A DNA stretch of 51,875 nt from Chara braunii (taxonomy: Eukaryota; Streptophyta; Charophyceae; Charales; Characeae): the NCBI GenBank assembly GCA_003427395.1, contig BFEA01000075.1, positions 2,330,067-2,381,941 of the forward strand. The letters are read 5' to 3'. The translations under genes were made by a program, and so were the position numbers. How positions within the stretch are numbered: the stretch's first letter is position 1; the number at the start of each line of letters is the position of its first letter. The notes beneath the pieces were generated by a model. That model was not told the origin of the DNA, made no database searches, and saw only the letters and a program-made list of their open reading frames with translations. This document shows, one piece after another, positions 43,341-51,875 of this stretch.

Positions 43341-44607
43341 GTTAACCGAGTTTCATAGAAATCTATAAACGAACTGTTGTTTCAACAATGTCCTAATTAC
43401 ACCCTCTATCTCCCCCAAGTAATAGCCTATCTAATGTTCTGGCAAACAGCAAAACGAACATGATGGTGTATGTAGAAAACATGGTAAAGGGAAAAATCAG
43501 ACGATCCATTTGACCCCCCAAACATCAGCCTTATAGTGAAACCCCCCTTCCACCCACACAGCAGAGTCCCACCTTACAGTGGGTCCTGTAGCCCAACCTG
43601 TCACCATTGATTAAAGGTGGCCCACGCCTCTATACTGTACTCACCCCCTACGAGGAGGCTCACCGCTCTTTTTGCTGGTCATTTTTTGGATGTTTTTTTT
43701 TTTTCCCCCCCCTTGAAACAATCAATAGTCAATTGACACCCCTGGAGGGAGATCCCACTACGGAGATCCTCCAGTATGAAAAGTTCGGAGAGTTAATTGA
43801 GTTCCAGGTTCTCCAATGGATTGTGCACCAAATGTGGATTAGTGGAGAGGCTGTGTGACTCCCGACGTCCATAGATCGGAATGGCAATCGGCGGTTTGTG
43901 TTTTTTTTTGTATTTAGGTGCGGGGATATATACGATGTTCTATGGACCCCCATTGGGCCGTTCGTTTTCTTTATTTTTTGGGGCAGTCCTTTGGGGGTAG
44001 CGATTGTGTGTGAAAATCTTACCAAGTTTTTGAGTGATGATTCCCACACACCTCCTACTCAGGTTTCGGTGGTGGCCCATGTGTGGAAGAGAGGCGAAAT
44101 AGACAATGTGGGAGGTGTTTTGGGAGGATTCGATCCACCTACAGCTCCCAAAAGCGCCAATGCGGCGACCTGTGCTTTGGTCACTGCATGCACCACATAG
44201 AGGATAGTGCCGTCCTCTGCTTCAAAATTCGGACAACCCGCATCCCCAGGGAGGGGAGAAGATTTGGGCCTTCCGGTGACAGCGGGGAGTGAAAATGCGA
44301 AAGCCAAAAAATGCACAAGTTTGCTGCCATAATCTGCTTTTCCGTCTTTGGATTGTGTTTTTTTTCACATTTTTGTTTTTTTTTGAATATTTTTCTTGGA
44401 AACATCAACACCAAACATGCGGGCCTGATTTTCTCATATTCCTTTCTACCAATGTATAAGCTCAGAAACCATGAAGTGAGCACACTCAAATTTTCACACA
44501 CTGGTGCAAACCACCCAGAGCTGGTCGCCAAAGCCCCCGTAGTTACCCTGCATCGTGGCAAATTCTGAGAAGTGTTCTTATATTTTATCGGTTGGGGCAC
44601 TGGTGGT
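43341..44607. other. Unassigned region
   Basis: T- and C-rich runs, short frames only. A minus-strand B-box-like GGATCGAATCC near 44123 lacks a convincing A box. No gene is called. Confidence 0.5.
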
Positions 44608-44791
44608 TTAAACCACCAGCACCTTCCCCGTATATCGAGGGTGGGCCTGAATTTGCCCTGTGGGCCAGAGAAAAACGAACGGACATGGAAGTATCTAGCT
44701 GGCGCCTCCAATCGTTTTGATTTCCCGCCGAACTTTCATGTTAACGCTACAACATTTTTTTTCATGCAGGGAAAGGTACTGGTGAAGTTTA
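44608..44791. mobile_element. Diverged TTAA MITE, family 1 relative (about 184 bp)
   Basis: The left end TTAAACCACCAGCACCTT and right end AAGGTACTGGTGAAGTTTA pair as inverted repeats with mismatches, and the length equals that of the 41287 copy. To the left, CTGGTGGTTTAAACCACCAG is a perfect palindrome, as if two termini abut at one TTAA. Confidence 0.6.
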
Positions 44792-45189
44792 GTTTCAGGC
44801 TACTACTACTCGGATTCAGCTTGATTGTGGCGCACCCACCAGGTGTGGTGCTCCGCCTGGGATAGAGATGGAGATGGAGGATGAGAGTGGAGCAAGCTGA
44901 CACAGCGCAGCTCCCACGCGAGACTTCAGCGCACGTACTCCAAGTTGTGCGAATGTAGAATGCTTTAAGTACAGATTCTGTCTGGTATATACCCCAGCAG
45001 ACCGACTGGACTGGACTGGACTTGCTGGTACCGATTGAGGTACCGGCCTGCACAGAACTACTCCGAATACAACACAGGTCTGTGAGAACAGGCCAAGGGG
45101 CTGGTCTCACAGGTCAACCAGAGGTCCGCTACACGATCCTCGGCCTGTGATGGATCGCCTAGATTCAAGCACGCTTCTGCCAAGAAGCG

Positions 45190-45665
45190 GTGTCGAGCGC
45201 ATCGGCCCTCGCGTGAAAACGAGGGCCCTCCCGGCCATGTCACGCAGGAGTCTACATAAAAACGTAACTTTTAGAGACAACTCGAGACGACGCAATACTG
45301 TTCCGTGAACCTCCGAGACGGACGCGGTTGCTTCGCTCCCTCGCCACTCTAGCCGGGTGCGCCAGCTATACTTCCCACGGTCCCCTACGACAGGACAGGT
45401 TCCCGCGGGGTATAAGCTTGCACCCCTAAGGGGTTGTCACCACCCTAAGGGCGTATCCCTACCGAGCTACTGATCCACGTGCGAAGGTTTTTAAATGCAA
45501 TCGCAGAGGTAGATCAGTCGAGGGCGTTTGCTCGTCTCGCTGCAGTATAGGAATTGTTTGACTAAACGCCGAATGAACCCAAGCGTCGTCCGTTCCCTGG
45601 GGCGCTGATCTCCCAAGTACGAAGCGTACGCCGGTCGACTAGGACAGTCTCAACCATGCGTGAAA
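45190..45665 (-). mobile_element. Element B, copy 3 (terminal fragment)
   Basis: It begins TGTCGAGCGCATCGG, the exact reverse complement of the B terminus, and aligns with the reverse complements of 4220-4624 and 19290-19691 through GTGCGCCAGC, CCCCTACGACAGGA, GCAATCGCAGAGGT and GGTCGACTAGGAC. Similarity fades after about 45665. Confidence 0.8.
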
Positions 45666-46248
45666 ATAATCCTTAGTCCCTAACAATCAAATAACAAAAA
45701 TCACACAATCCAAAATTGTTGACTTGATGAGTTGGTCTGTCCAAATGTCCCCTTTCAACCTGTATGACTGAAATAATTTTTATATAGTCGCTCCAAGATT
45801 ATTAAGTAAAGAACAAACTAGGACTGATCTTCCTATGAAAATATCTGCAAGTAAATACCGCTGCTACCATGCAGATCAACAAGTTATCTGGTTCCTGGTC
45901 GATGTTTGAACTCTGCATTCAACCATACCTTAGTGCTATATGTAACTACTTGGAGGAGCGAGTGACAACTTTTGTTGGTCGCTCTGTCCTCCTGGACAAT
46001 AATTACTCTTTCTGTTCTACGAATGATGGAGTATCCATCTCTAACGGCAAGTTACGCAACGCATAAATATTTCATCTTCCGCTGCTTTGCTTGACCACCT
46101 TTTCAGACGTTTGCTTTTCACTTTATCCAGCTTATTTTTATGCGAACGATTACTCCTCAATGCATAAGCATGATAGTGAAATCATCGGGGTAATCCGAAT
46201 ACTATCCATCCGACGGTCCTAACTACATAAAGTGTTTTGTTTTTGTTT
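45666..46248. other. Unassigned region
   Basis: A/T-rich, with a 65-codon plus-strand frame (45869-46066) that I do not recognise. AAGTTATCTGGTT occurs at 45881 and 46270. Confidence 0.4.
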
Positions 46249-46902
46249 TTAGATTACCTCGTGAAACCATAAGTTATCTGGTTTCCTCAACGGGACTAAG
46301 TCCATGCGAAGTGTTTTTTGAAATCTGAGTAAAATTTCAGAAGACAATGTCCAATCCTGGTAAATTTCTCGCTCGCCGCGCACCTGTGCCTCCAATAAAT
46401 TCAAACGTGCCATCTCGTCGTCGTCGAAAATCAACGTAGATGTTCGTCCACATCGCATGACTCTAACAATCCGAGTATTATAGAAGGAGGTCATCCGAGA
46501 GGCTAGTCTCCAAACTATAACTCAGAGAGGTCGACTAAGTCCAAACAGGTGTCGAGTCTCTGTATCCCGGATCCGGACGACGCCGAAACGCCTACCGGAC
46601 GAGGTATTCTTGATACTCACAATGACTCGAGAGAGATATTGGAGGTTACTCGCGCGGTGGAAATACGAAGTATAACCGTAAAGCTCATCGGAAGTTCGAG
46701 TCGTGTTGGCTCTGAAATTCGCGCGAGTATAAGGGAAAAATTCCTCGCCATTTCGAAGCAATCCAATTAAGCCGAACCAGTCGATAGGAGATTCATTTCG
46801 AACTCGTAAAAGTCGTGCCAAACTCCTGATGAAATCCTCCTCGTGTGTATGACGGACCAGCAGATACCTCGGGATCGTCAAGTCTCGTCGTGCTCTAGGC
46901 AT
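46249..46902 (-). pseudogene. Unrecognised ORF with one in-frame TGA (126 + 90 codons)
   Basis: Starting at the ATG at 46902, the frame is open to 46249 except for TGA at 46522-46524. Both halves have ordinary protein composition (MPRARRDLTIPRYLLVRHTH at the start; LNLLEAQVRGEREIYQDWTL in the second half). Upstream of the ATG is TGATACGCAG, acceptor-like, and near the 3' end GAG-GTAATC is donor-like, so it may be an exon. It lies 23 bp after the next ORF on the same strand. No family recognised. Confidence 0.4.
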
Positions 46903-46925
46903 CTGCGTATCAGAACGAGTCCAAA

Positions 46926-47654
46926 TTAGTCATGTAAAAACTCGTCGAGTTTTTCCGCTTCATTTTTCAATTCATCATCATATAACGCTTCAGCCCCTAT
47001 GATTGCGTACCTATTGGCATGTATCCGCTCCGCGTAGTATATGTCAAAAAATGAGCCTTGTCGCTCGTTCAGCCAAAGCACTTAACGGACGAATATCAAC
47101 CTTATTTCAAGGATTTCGTCTACTCGTGTGTTGATCTCATAGGGTTGCAACACCACCAAGTTCATATTGACGAAGTGACGCTCAGGCAATGGCGGTGCGA
47201 ACTCGTAATGAAGAATATCCAGGCCGTTATGAGTCATGAACACAAGTCGTCTGGGGGGTCTTTGTGCACTACCACCCCAAAATCGCGGAACATCCTCTTC
47301 AGAATATAATTCTGACGGATTATAAATAAGTCGGCCTACCCTTTCTACCCTCACTCCATCACGCCTTTGGAGTTCAACTCTCTCCGCTGCCGCATCACGA
47401 TCGTTACGATTGTTGAAAAATAATAGTTTCATGGTTTTCATAGCCATCTAAAAAAAAAAGAAGACAAATGTGTTTTGAGTTAATCTTTTGCCCTTGAGTA
47501 TTATTCGGTTTTTGTCTTCCTTACGGCCCGTGTTTCTTATGACACGACCAACCACGTCAGGAGTATCTACTATACTCCGTTCAGCTAATAGGACATGAGT
47601 CGGGCTGCTTGTGGCGCCAACTCTCCATACGGTAGTGGTACCTAGGATGACCAC
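46926..47654 (-). pseudogene. Unrecognised ORF chain in one frame with two stops
   Basis: One frame is open over 729 nt except for TAG at 47448-47450 and TAA at 47082-47084, giving pieces of 68, 121 and 51 codons. The middle piece (ATG at 47447) begins MAMKTMKLLFFNNRNDRDAA and is the most protein-like. The last ends in an acidic helix-like stretch (DDELKNEAEKLDEFLHD). T-tract plus AG just before the 47447 ATG looks like a splice acceptor, so the stops may be in short introns, or the gene is decayed. Confidence 0.4.
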
Positions 47655-48539
47655 TTAAAACAGGATTGCTAAGGCAATTTTTCTTTTTCGCAAGGCGTCA
47701 AGAAATAATTTTCTTCCGTGTAGATGCCTTTTCCCTTACCCTAAGAGGTGGTCTGGGATACTTCTTCTCCTCGCCCGAGTACAAAACTCGGATCTCAGAA
47801 GTCGGGCCGTCTCCACCGAATTGGCATAGTACCCTCCCGCAAAGCGATCCACTCTAAGTCGATAACAGGGCCGGCCCGTAAGGCAACGAACCCTCGCGCC
47901 GGATGTCTCCTAGAAAAAGGGAAAACACCTACACGGCAGACAAGTAAAGTCTTGTCGCCTAGCGTCAAAGTAAACTTAGACGAAGAAAGAGGAGTTGTAG
48001 AAAGATAGAATCATTCAGACTGACAGGCATAGATGGAAGAGGGTTATTCGGGAAAGAATGGGTAACCTCGTGAATAAGTCTAAACCAAGTTGAATTTCTC
48101 TTCCTTATGCTCGCTTCGTTTCTCGTCGTCGTCTTTTTTTTTTTTTTTTATATAGAATACAAGCACGAAGGTGAAAAAGTCAACCATTATTTCACCGCCA
48201 TCACCCTCATCCGTTTCAGTCCACATGTCGTACCTGCAGTCAAAACCCAGCGACACACAAACCACCATGCATTCCTTTACCATTGTCAGACTCCCAGTCA
48301 TGCACGCAAGAACACACATTCTCTTCCCTTTTTCAATGAACATTCAGTGAAACAAGTCAAAACAAGTGTGGGTTCACTCAGATGTGAAGGGAACTGAGTC
48401 AATTTAACTGACTGACCTTGAGTGAAATTAAAGAAATGACCCACTTAGGAAGACCATGTAAATCACACTCCAGAGAAGACGATCGTCACAATGAGTCGCC
48501 CGCAAAACAATCCACACCACTCCTTAGAACGATCACTTG
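47655..48539. other. Unassigned region
   Basis: No gene seen. It contains a poly(T) at 48127-48140 and short frames. Confidence 0.5.
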
Positions 48540-49050
48540 TCGCGACACCCTGCGTCGCCGCCGTAAAATTTACTTAGCGCTCCCGCACCACGGCTGGTTA
48601 AACCGGAGTCACTGTCGAAAGATTCCGACAGTGCTACCGCACTACTGCCGGAAAACCCGGAACCGCCGCTGTAGAAAACCCGGTGGTGCTTCCGCACCAC
48701 TATTAAAAAACCAGGCCTGCCGCCTCAAAAAACCGGCAGCGCTTCCGCACCACCGCTGAAAAATGAGGCCTGACGCTGCAAAAAAATCGGCAGCGCTTCC
48801 GCACCACCGCTGAAAAAATTGTGCCGCCGCAGCAAAATTTCAGCAACACTCTCGTACTACCGTAGTAAAAGCCTGTGCCGTCGCAGCAAAAGTTCGGCAA
48901 CACTTTCGTACTACCGCAGAAAAAGTCTGTACCGCCGCAGCAAAATTTCGACAGCACTCTCATACTACCGCAGTAAAAGCGTGTGCCGCCGCAACAAAAT
49001 TTCGGCAGCACTCTCGTATTACCGCACTAAAAGCCTATGCCGCCTGCCGT
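48540..49050. repeat. 63-bp minisatellite
   Basis: Four clear units (48800-49050) and more diverged ones before. Each has CCGCAGCAAAATTTCGGCA, then a CACTCTCGTACTACCGCAGT-like half. As 63 is a multiple of three, frames stay open through units on both strands (minus 48703-49011, plus 48819-49052), giving 21-residue repeats that need not be protein. Earlier units contain perfect hairpins (CACTGTCG/CGACAGTG at 48610-48633). Confidence 0.85.
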
Positions 49051-49371
49051 AGTACCGCAGTGCCATTGGGCCTGTCCCGTGGGACCAGCACCAGCCAAAG
49101 GGGAGGGGAGCAGAGTGCTCCCTGCCTTGGCTATGGCTGCCCAGTCCTCCTCCTGATGCTCCTCTGCAGTCCAGCTCCTCTTCACGTTGCCTCAACAGTC
49201 CTCCAGCTCCTCCTCACGTTGCCTCAGCAGCAGCTCCAGCAGCCACAATACTCAAGCGTGTCCGTCACACACTGGCAGCACGAGTGCTTTGTGTGGCAGT
49301 TGGGGAGCAGCTGCCTTTTTTATATTGGCTGACGAGGGTTGGACGTCACTCCTGCCCCCAGGCAAAAACGC

Positions 49372-50333
49372 GGGCTCACAGTGAGCCCTTGATCTGGCCT
49401 AGATCCAGGGCTGACTGTGGCCGCACCACAGCCACAGCCTTAGTGTGGGGCAGTTTCTTTAACTGCCCTATTTTATTTTTCTTTTTCTTTTCCCCAGCTA
49501 TCTCAGAATCTGGCGAGATACGTCGGGGCAGCCACCATTTCCAAAAGTGTTTTTATTTTTATTTTTCTGATAAGGGGTTGGAAAGTTACAACCCCTTACA
49601 GTTTGATGTATTTGGACCCTTTTTCCAGGGCAGATACATCGGGGAAAAGACTGTAGTTAGCCGTTTTTCCTAGTGGCCCGTCAATTTCCAGGCTCCCTCT
49701 AAAAACGGAAACCTGACAGTTACCTCTGGCAGCTTCTACCAGAGGTAGCACCACGTGAGGACAAGTGTCCTCACCAAAAATGAAGAAAAGAGAAAAAAAA
49801 AGAAAAAAAACTAACCTTTTAATTTTTAATGCACCCGGCTTCTATTTCAGCCAGGTGCATGCTGTTGCAAACAACAACTTTACTTTTTCTCTGCTGCCCT
49901 CCCCTGAAAACGGGGGAGACAGTTGGCAGGTTGGGAGGAGTAGGACCTCCCCCTCCCAACTACCCCATTTCTCTCTCTCACTTCTTCATTCTCTTTCCCA
50001 CGCGCGCACGCTGTGAGTCGTGAGATCTGAGATCTCATGGCGACAGTTATTCAACCCAGAATGAAGTGGGAGCATTTGTGCTCCCACACAGTTAAAAAGA
50101 CTGTACTTTTGTCCCACGAGGCAGTTGCCTCGTTTCCATTTTGTCTTTTTTTTTTTTTTTACAGTTTTTACTTTTTCTTCGTTTTCTCCCTCTCCCCGTT
50201 TTCCTGTCTGGTTGGGCCTCAACGGCTATGGACGGGTAAGGTGGGGAGAAAAAAAAAAAAAAAAAAACTTAGTAGAAAAAACTACAACTAATGCCCAGAA
50301 CGGGCGTCTGTATACCCCCTTAATCAGGGGGTA
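49372..50333 (+). repeat. Dense array of unrelated perfect stem-loops
   Basis: Stem-loops, most with perfect arms of 6-10 bp, in a row: 49372-49388, 49448-49468, 49499-49520, 49571-49598 (TAAGGGGTTG arm), 49605-49640, 49721-49747, 49755-49774, 49829-49860, 49930-49960, 50021-50037, 50066-50087, 50116-50133 and 50313-50333. Stems differ in sequence, loops are mostly 2-9 nt, and spacers are short or homopolymeric. It is neither a protein gene nor a simple tandem repeat. Confidence 0.8.
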
Positions 50334-50359
50334 GATTCATTCAATTTTGCTCATCCTAT

Positions 50360-50412
50360 GGCCGTCGGGGCGCAACCCCCTGATGAGTTGGTGCAAATCC
50401 GACGAAGCGGTC
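50360..50412 (+). ncRNA. Hammerhead ribozyme motif, type III, copy 1
   Basis: Self-cleaving RNA fold. Order: stem III strand (GGCCGT, 50360-50365), cleavage triplet GTC (cut after C50366), stem I hairpin GGGG-CGCAA-CCCC (50367-50379), core CTGATGA (50380-50386), stem II GTTGG-TGCAAAT-CCGAC (50387-50403), GAA (50404-50406), stem III return GCGGTC (50407-50412). Stem III gives six pairs including two wobbles. The only deviation in the conserved core is G for A at 15.1, which would make a G-U pair next to the cleavage site and may lower activity. Confidence 0.8.
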
Positions 50413-50490
50413 TGTCGACCATCCCCCTCTACTAACCCTCACCCTAGCCGCTCACGGTGGCAGGTTCATTTGATTTATTCATCCTAGGAT

Positions 50491-50546
50491 GAGCAGTCGG
50501 AGCTCAGCCACCTGAAGAGTTGGTGTCGCTCCGACGAAACAGTCCG
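50491..50546 (+). ncRNA. Hammerhead ribozyme motif, copy 2 (degenerate)
   Basis: Lies 132 bp after copy 1. Core CTGAAGA (50512-50518), stem II GTTGG-TGTCGCT-CCGAC (50519-50535) and canonical GAAAC (50536-50540) are intact, and a GTC is in place at 50496-50498. Stem I (GGAGC with GCCAC) has two mismatches and stem III pairs only in part. It is followed immediately by a 9-bp hairpin, GCCCGTTCG/CGAACGGGC (50552-50574). Confidence 0.65.
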
Positions 50547-50574
50547 GCGCAGCCCGTTCGTCGAACGAACGGGC

Positions 50575-50932
50575 ACTCAAAAGAAAAGGAAACAAAAAAA
50601 TCTAACCAAATCTAAAAAAAAAATCTAAGGAAAAAAAAAATATATATAAGCAAAAATCTAAAAGAAGAAAAACAAAAAAAAAAAAAACCCTACCTAAAAG
50701 TGGTTGTCCGTTTTCAACGGGTGGCTGTCATTCCTTTGGGGACACTAAGTCCCTTGCCACCTCTGTAGGGGCCACTTGTCGCGATGTGTAGTTCCTTGAG
50801 TTTTAGTTTTTTTTTTTTTTTTTTTTTTTTTTAGGTTTACCGTTGGCATATCCCAACAGTCGTGCTGCGTTCGTGGGTTCACCCACGAACTGTTGAATTG
50901 CAGATCCGAGTTCGAGTCCAGATGGACTCGAA
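50575..50932. other. A-rich spacer and further stem-loops
   Basis: A-rich 50580-50690, hairpins at 50709-50721 and 50738-50753, poly(T) at 50807-50832, then GTTCGTGGG/CCCACGAAC (50869-50890, with an outer CAACAGT/ACTGTTG) and TTCGAGTCC/GGACTCGAA (50911-50932). Confidence 0.75.
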
Positions 50933-50994
50933 AAATTTTTTGGACTATTTTTCAATTTATGCGTGTCATCCTTGTGCAGGGGCCATGCTAATCT
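50931..50994 (-). pseudogene. U6 snRNA 3'-part pseudogene, minus strand
   Basis: The reverse complement reads AGATTAGCATGGCCCCTG, CAAGGATGACACGCATAAAT, then GTCC and a T-run. The 5' half of U6 is absent. Confidence 0.85.
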
Positions 50995-51084
50995 CGCGCG
51001 CCTGATCAGGGTCGCGCGATCTCTTCGATCGGACAGCCAGATCAGATCGCGCCGACATGAAAATAACCACGGCCAGGTCCAAAA

Positions 51085-51172
51085 GGAGCTAGCCCAGTGG
51101 TATATACCGTTTCTAAGATTCGATCTCGGTATCTGTCGGGTGACAGTTGAGTGCGTTATCCTACTGGGCTGG
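51085..51172. other. tRNA-like Pol III motifs in inverted arrangement
   Basis: Plus strand: TAGCCCAGTGG at 51089 followed by GATTCGATCTC at 51118. Minus strand: AGCCCAGTAGG at the other end with GATCGAATCTT. The two ends are near inverted repeats. It could be a SINE head or two fused heads; no tRNA fold is complete. Confidence 0.35.
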
Positions 51173-51544
51173 GTGTCGGGAGTTGCTCTTTTATATCAAG
51201 AGCTTAGCCCAGGTAACATCCCTGCCTGCGGCTTTGCAGGCTCTGCCCGTGTGTGGCCTGGCAGGCCTGCCCCGGCTGTGGCTTAGCAGGGATGCCCTGC
51301 CTGTGGCCTGTCGGCTTACCTGCCCGTGGCCTACCCATACCGGTTAGCCGTGTGGCCACCGCTAGGTCGGCCATCGAACCGGGTAAGTCTTGACATTGGC
51401 CTATCGTTCCCAAGGCTCGACGTCAAAACCCGCGACCTGCGTCGCGGCCCTATACCCCGCGCAACCCTAACATGTTATTCGTTAAAATAGGACATTATGA
51501 TGTGTCCTCTTTCTAATGAATTCATTTTTGGCTGCATTCCAAGC
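51173..51544. other. GC-rich low-complexity segment
   Basis: CTGCC/GGCCTG-rich words repeat between 51220 and 51345. No gene. Confidence 0.5.
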
Positions 51545-51875
51545 AACGTAGGCACGCCCATCCACGGCTTAAGCACATGCAAAAGTGTGCTGAGATCCAT
51601 ACTTGTGAAACTTTATAAATGATATCCCAAATGAAGAAGCGTGTTCAAACCCGTACATGTTAGGCACGTCGTACGAGAACCTTGTGTGGAAGTGTACCGG
51701 GATCCTCACTTGCTGAACTTCAAAAACATGGCACTGCTGGGAATCCTGTGCAGAAGTGTGCTGGGATCCGCACTTGTTAAACTTCATAAACGAATAACGA
51801 CAGGCACGCCCATCAGGGAACCATGTGCGGAAGTGTGCTGGGAGCCTTACTTGTTGAACTTCAGAAATGTGTCGT
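51545..51875 (+). repeat. Degenerate tandem repeat, 60-77-bp spacing
   Basis: Four or five units with TGTGCNGAAGTGTGCTGGGA followed by ACTTGTTGAACTTCA at about 51580, 51690, 51750 and 51830. GGCACGCCCATC occurs at 51551 and 51802. It runs off the window. Confidence 0.75.

Noticed and set aside
44100-44200. Possible tRNA-like gene on the minus strand (GGATCGAATCC)
   Set aside because: The T arm alone is plausible; D arm and acceptor do not pair.
44181-44711. 176-codon minus-strand frame
   Set aside because: Homopolymer-driven Lys/Phe runs, no recognisable domain, and it extends into the MITE end.
49328-49365. CTGACGAG as a third hammerhead core
   Set aside because: There is no GAAA after a stem II and no cleavage triplet paired to it.

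Overview
This is a repeat-dominated eukaryotic window with no intact single-copy host gene that I can recognise. The signs of a streptophyte (green-plant) genome are a Ty3/gypsy element with a tRNA-iMet-like primer site, a plant-type L1 LINE (endonuclease, reverse transcriptase, zf-RVT-like C-terminus), tRNA-derived SINEs and U6 snRNA copies. The repeat load and the long non-coding elements would suit a large charophyte genome such as Chara, but that is inference. Gaps of N lie at 14003-14167, 25617-25664 and 37641-38274.

Left third (1-24.1 kb). A gypsy-type element 'A' runs from a 5' LTR remnant (4625-4875) through PBS, gag-protease (5042-7051), RT-RNase H (7067-9271), a zinc-finger-like segment (9264-9611) and the integrase core (9608 to about 10341). 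It resumes with the integrase C-terminus (about 19710-20328), extra ORFs joined by 4-nt ATGA overlaps (20325, 20798, 21823), a polypurine tract (22638-22650) and a 3' LTR ending near 23974. A second, protein-less element 'B' is inserted in it twice: one copy in the 5' LTR (1-4624, cut by the window edge) and one inside the integrase (about 10342-19691). A third B terminus lies on the minus strand at 45190-45665. B contains GA microsatellites and arrays of short hairpins whose stems vary in a base-paired way around a constant loop.

Middle (24-35 kb). A cluster of small repeats (U6 pseudogene, LINE 3' fragment, SINE, a perfect 46-bp hairpin, a hAT-like MITE at 25703-26199) precedes a full-length LINE (26225-34511) flanked by a perfect 16-bp target-site duplication. 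Its ORF1 is open but its ORF2 carries three frameshifts. A minus-strand SINE and a retroposed U6 (35311-35415) follow.

Right third (36-51.9 kb). There are TTAA-flanked MITEs (39405-39950, 41287-41476, 41496-42455, 44608-44791), two of them splitting an older minus-strand LINE remnant. An unrecognised compact minus-strand ORF cluster lies at 46249-47654. From 48.5 to 51 kb come a 63-bp minisatellite and then a dense run of perfect stem-loops. This run contains two tandem hammerhead-ribozyme motifs (50360-50412, nearly complete; 50491-50546, degenerate). The hammerhead/stem-loop locus and the B hairpin arrays are the best candidates for something undescribed.
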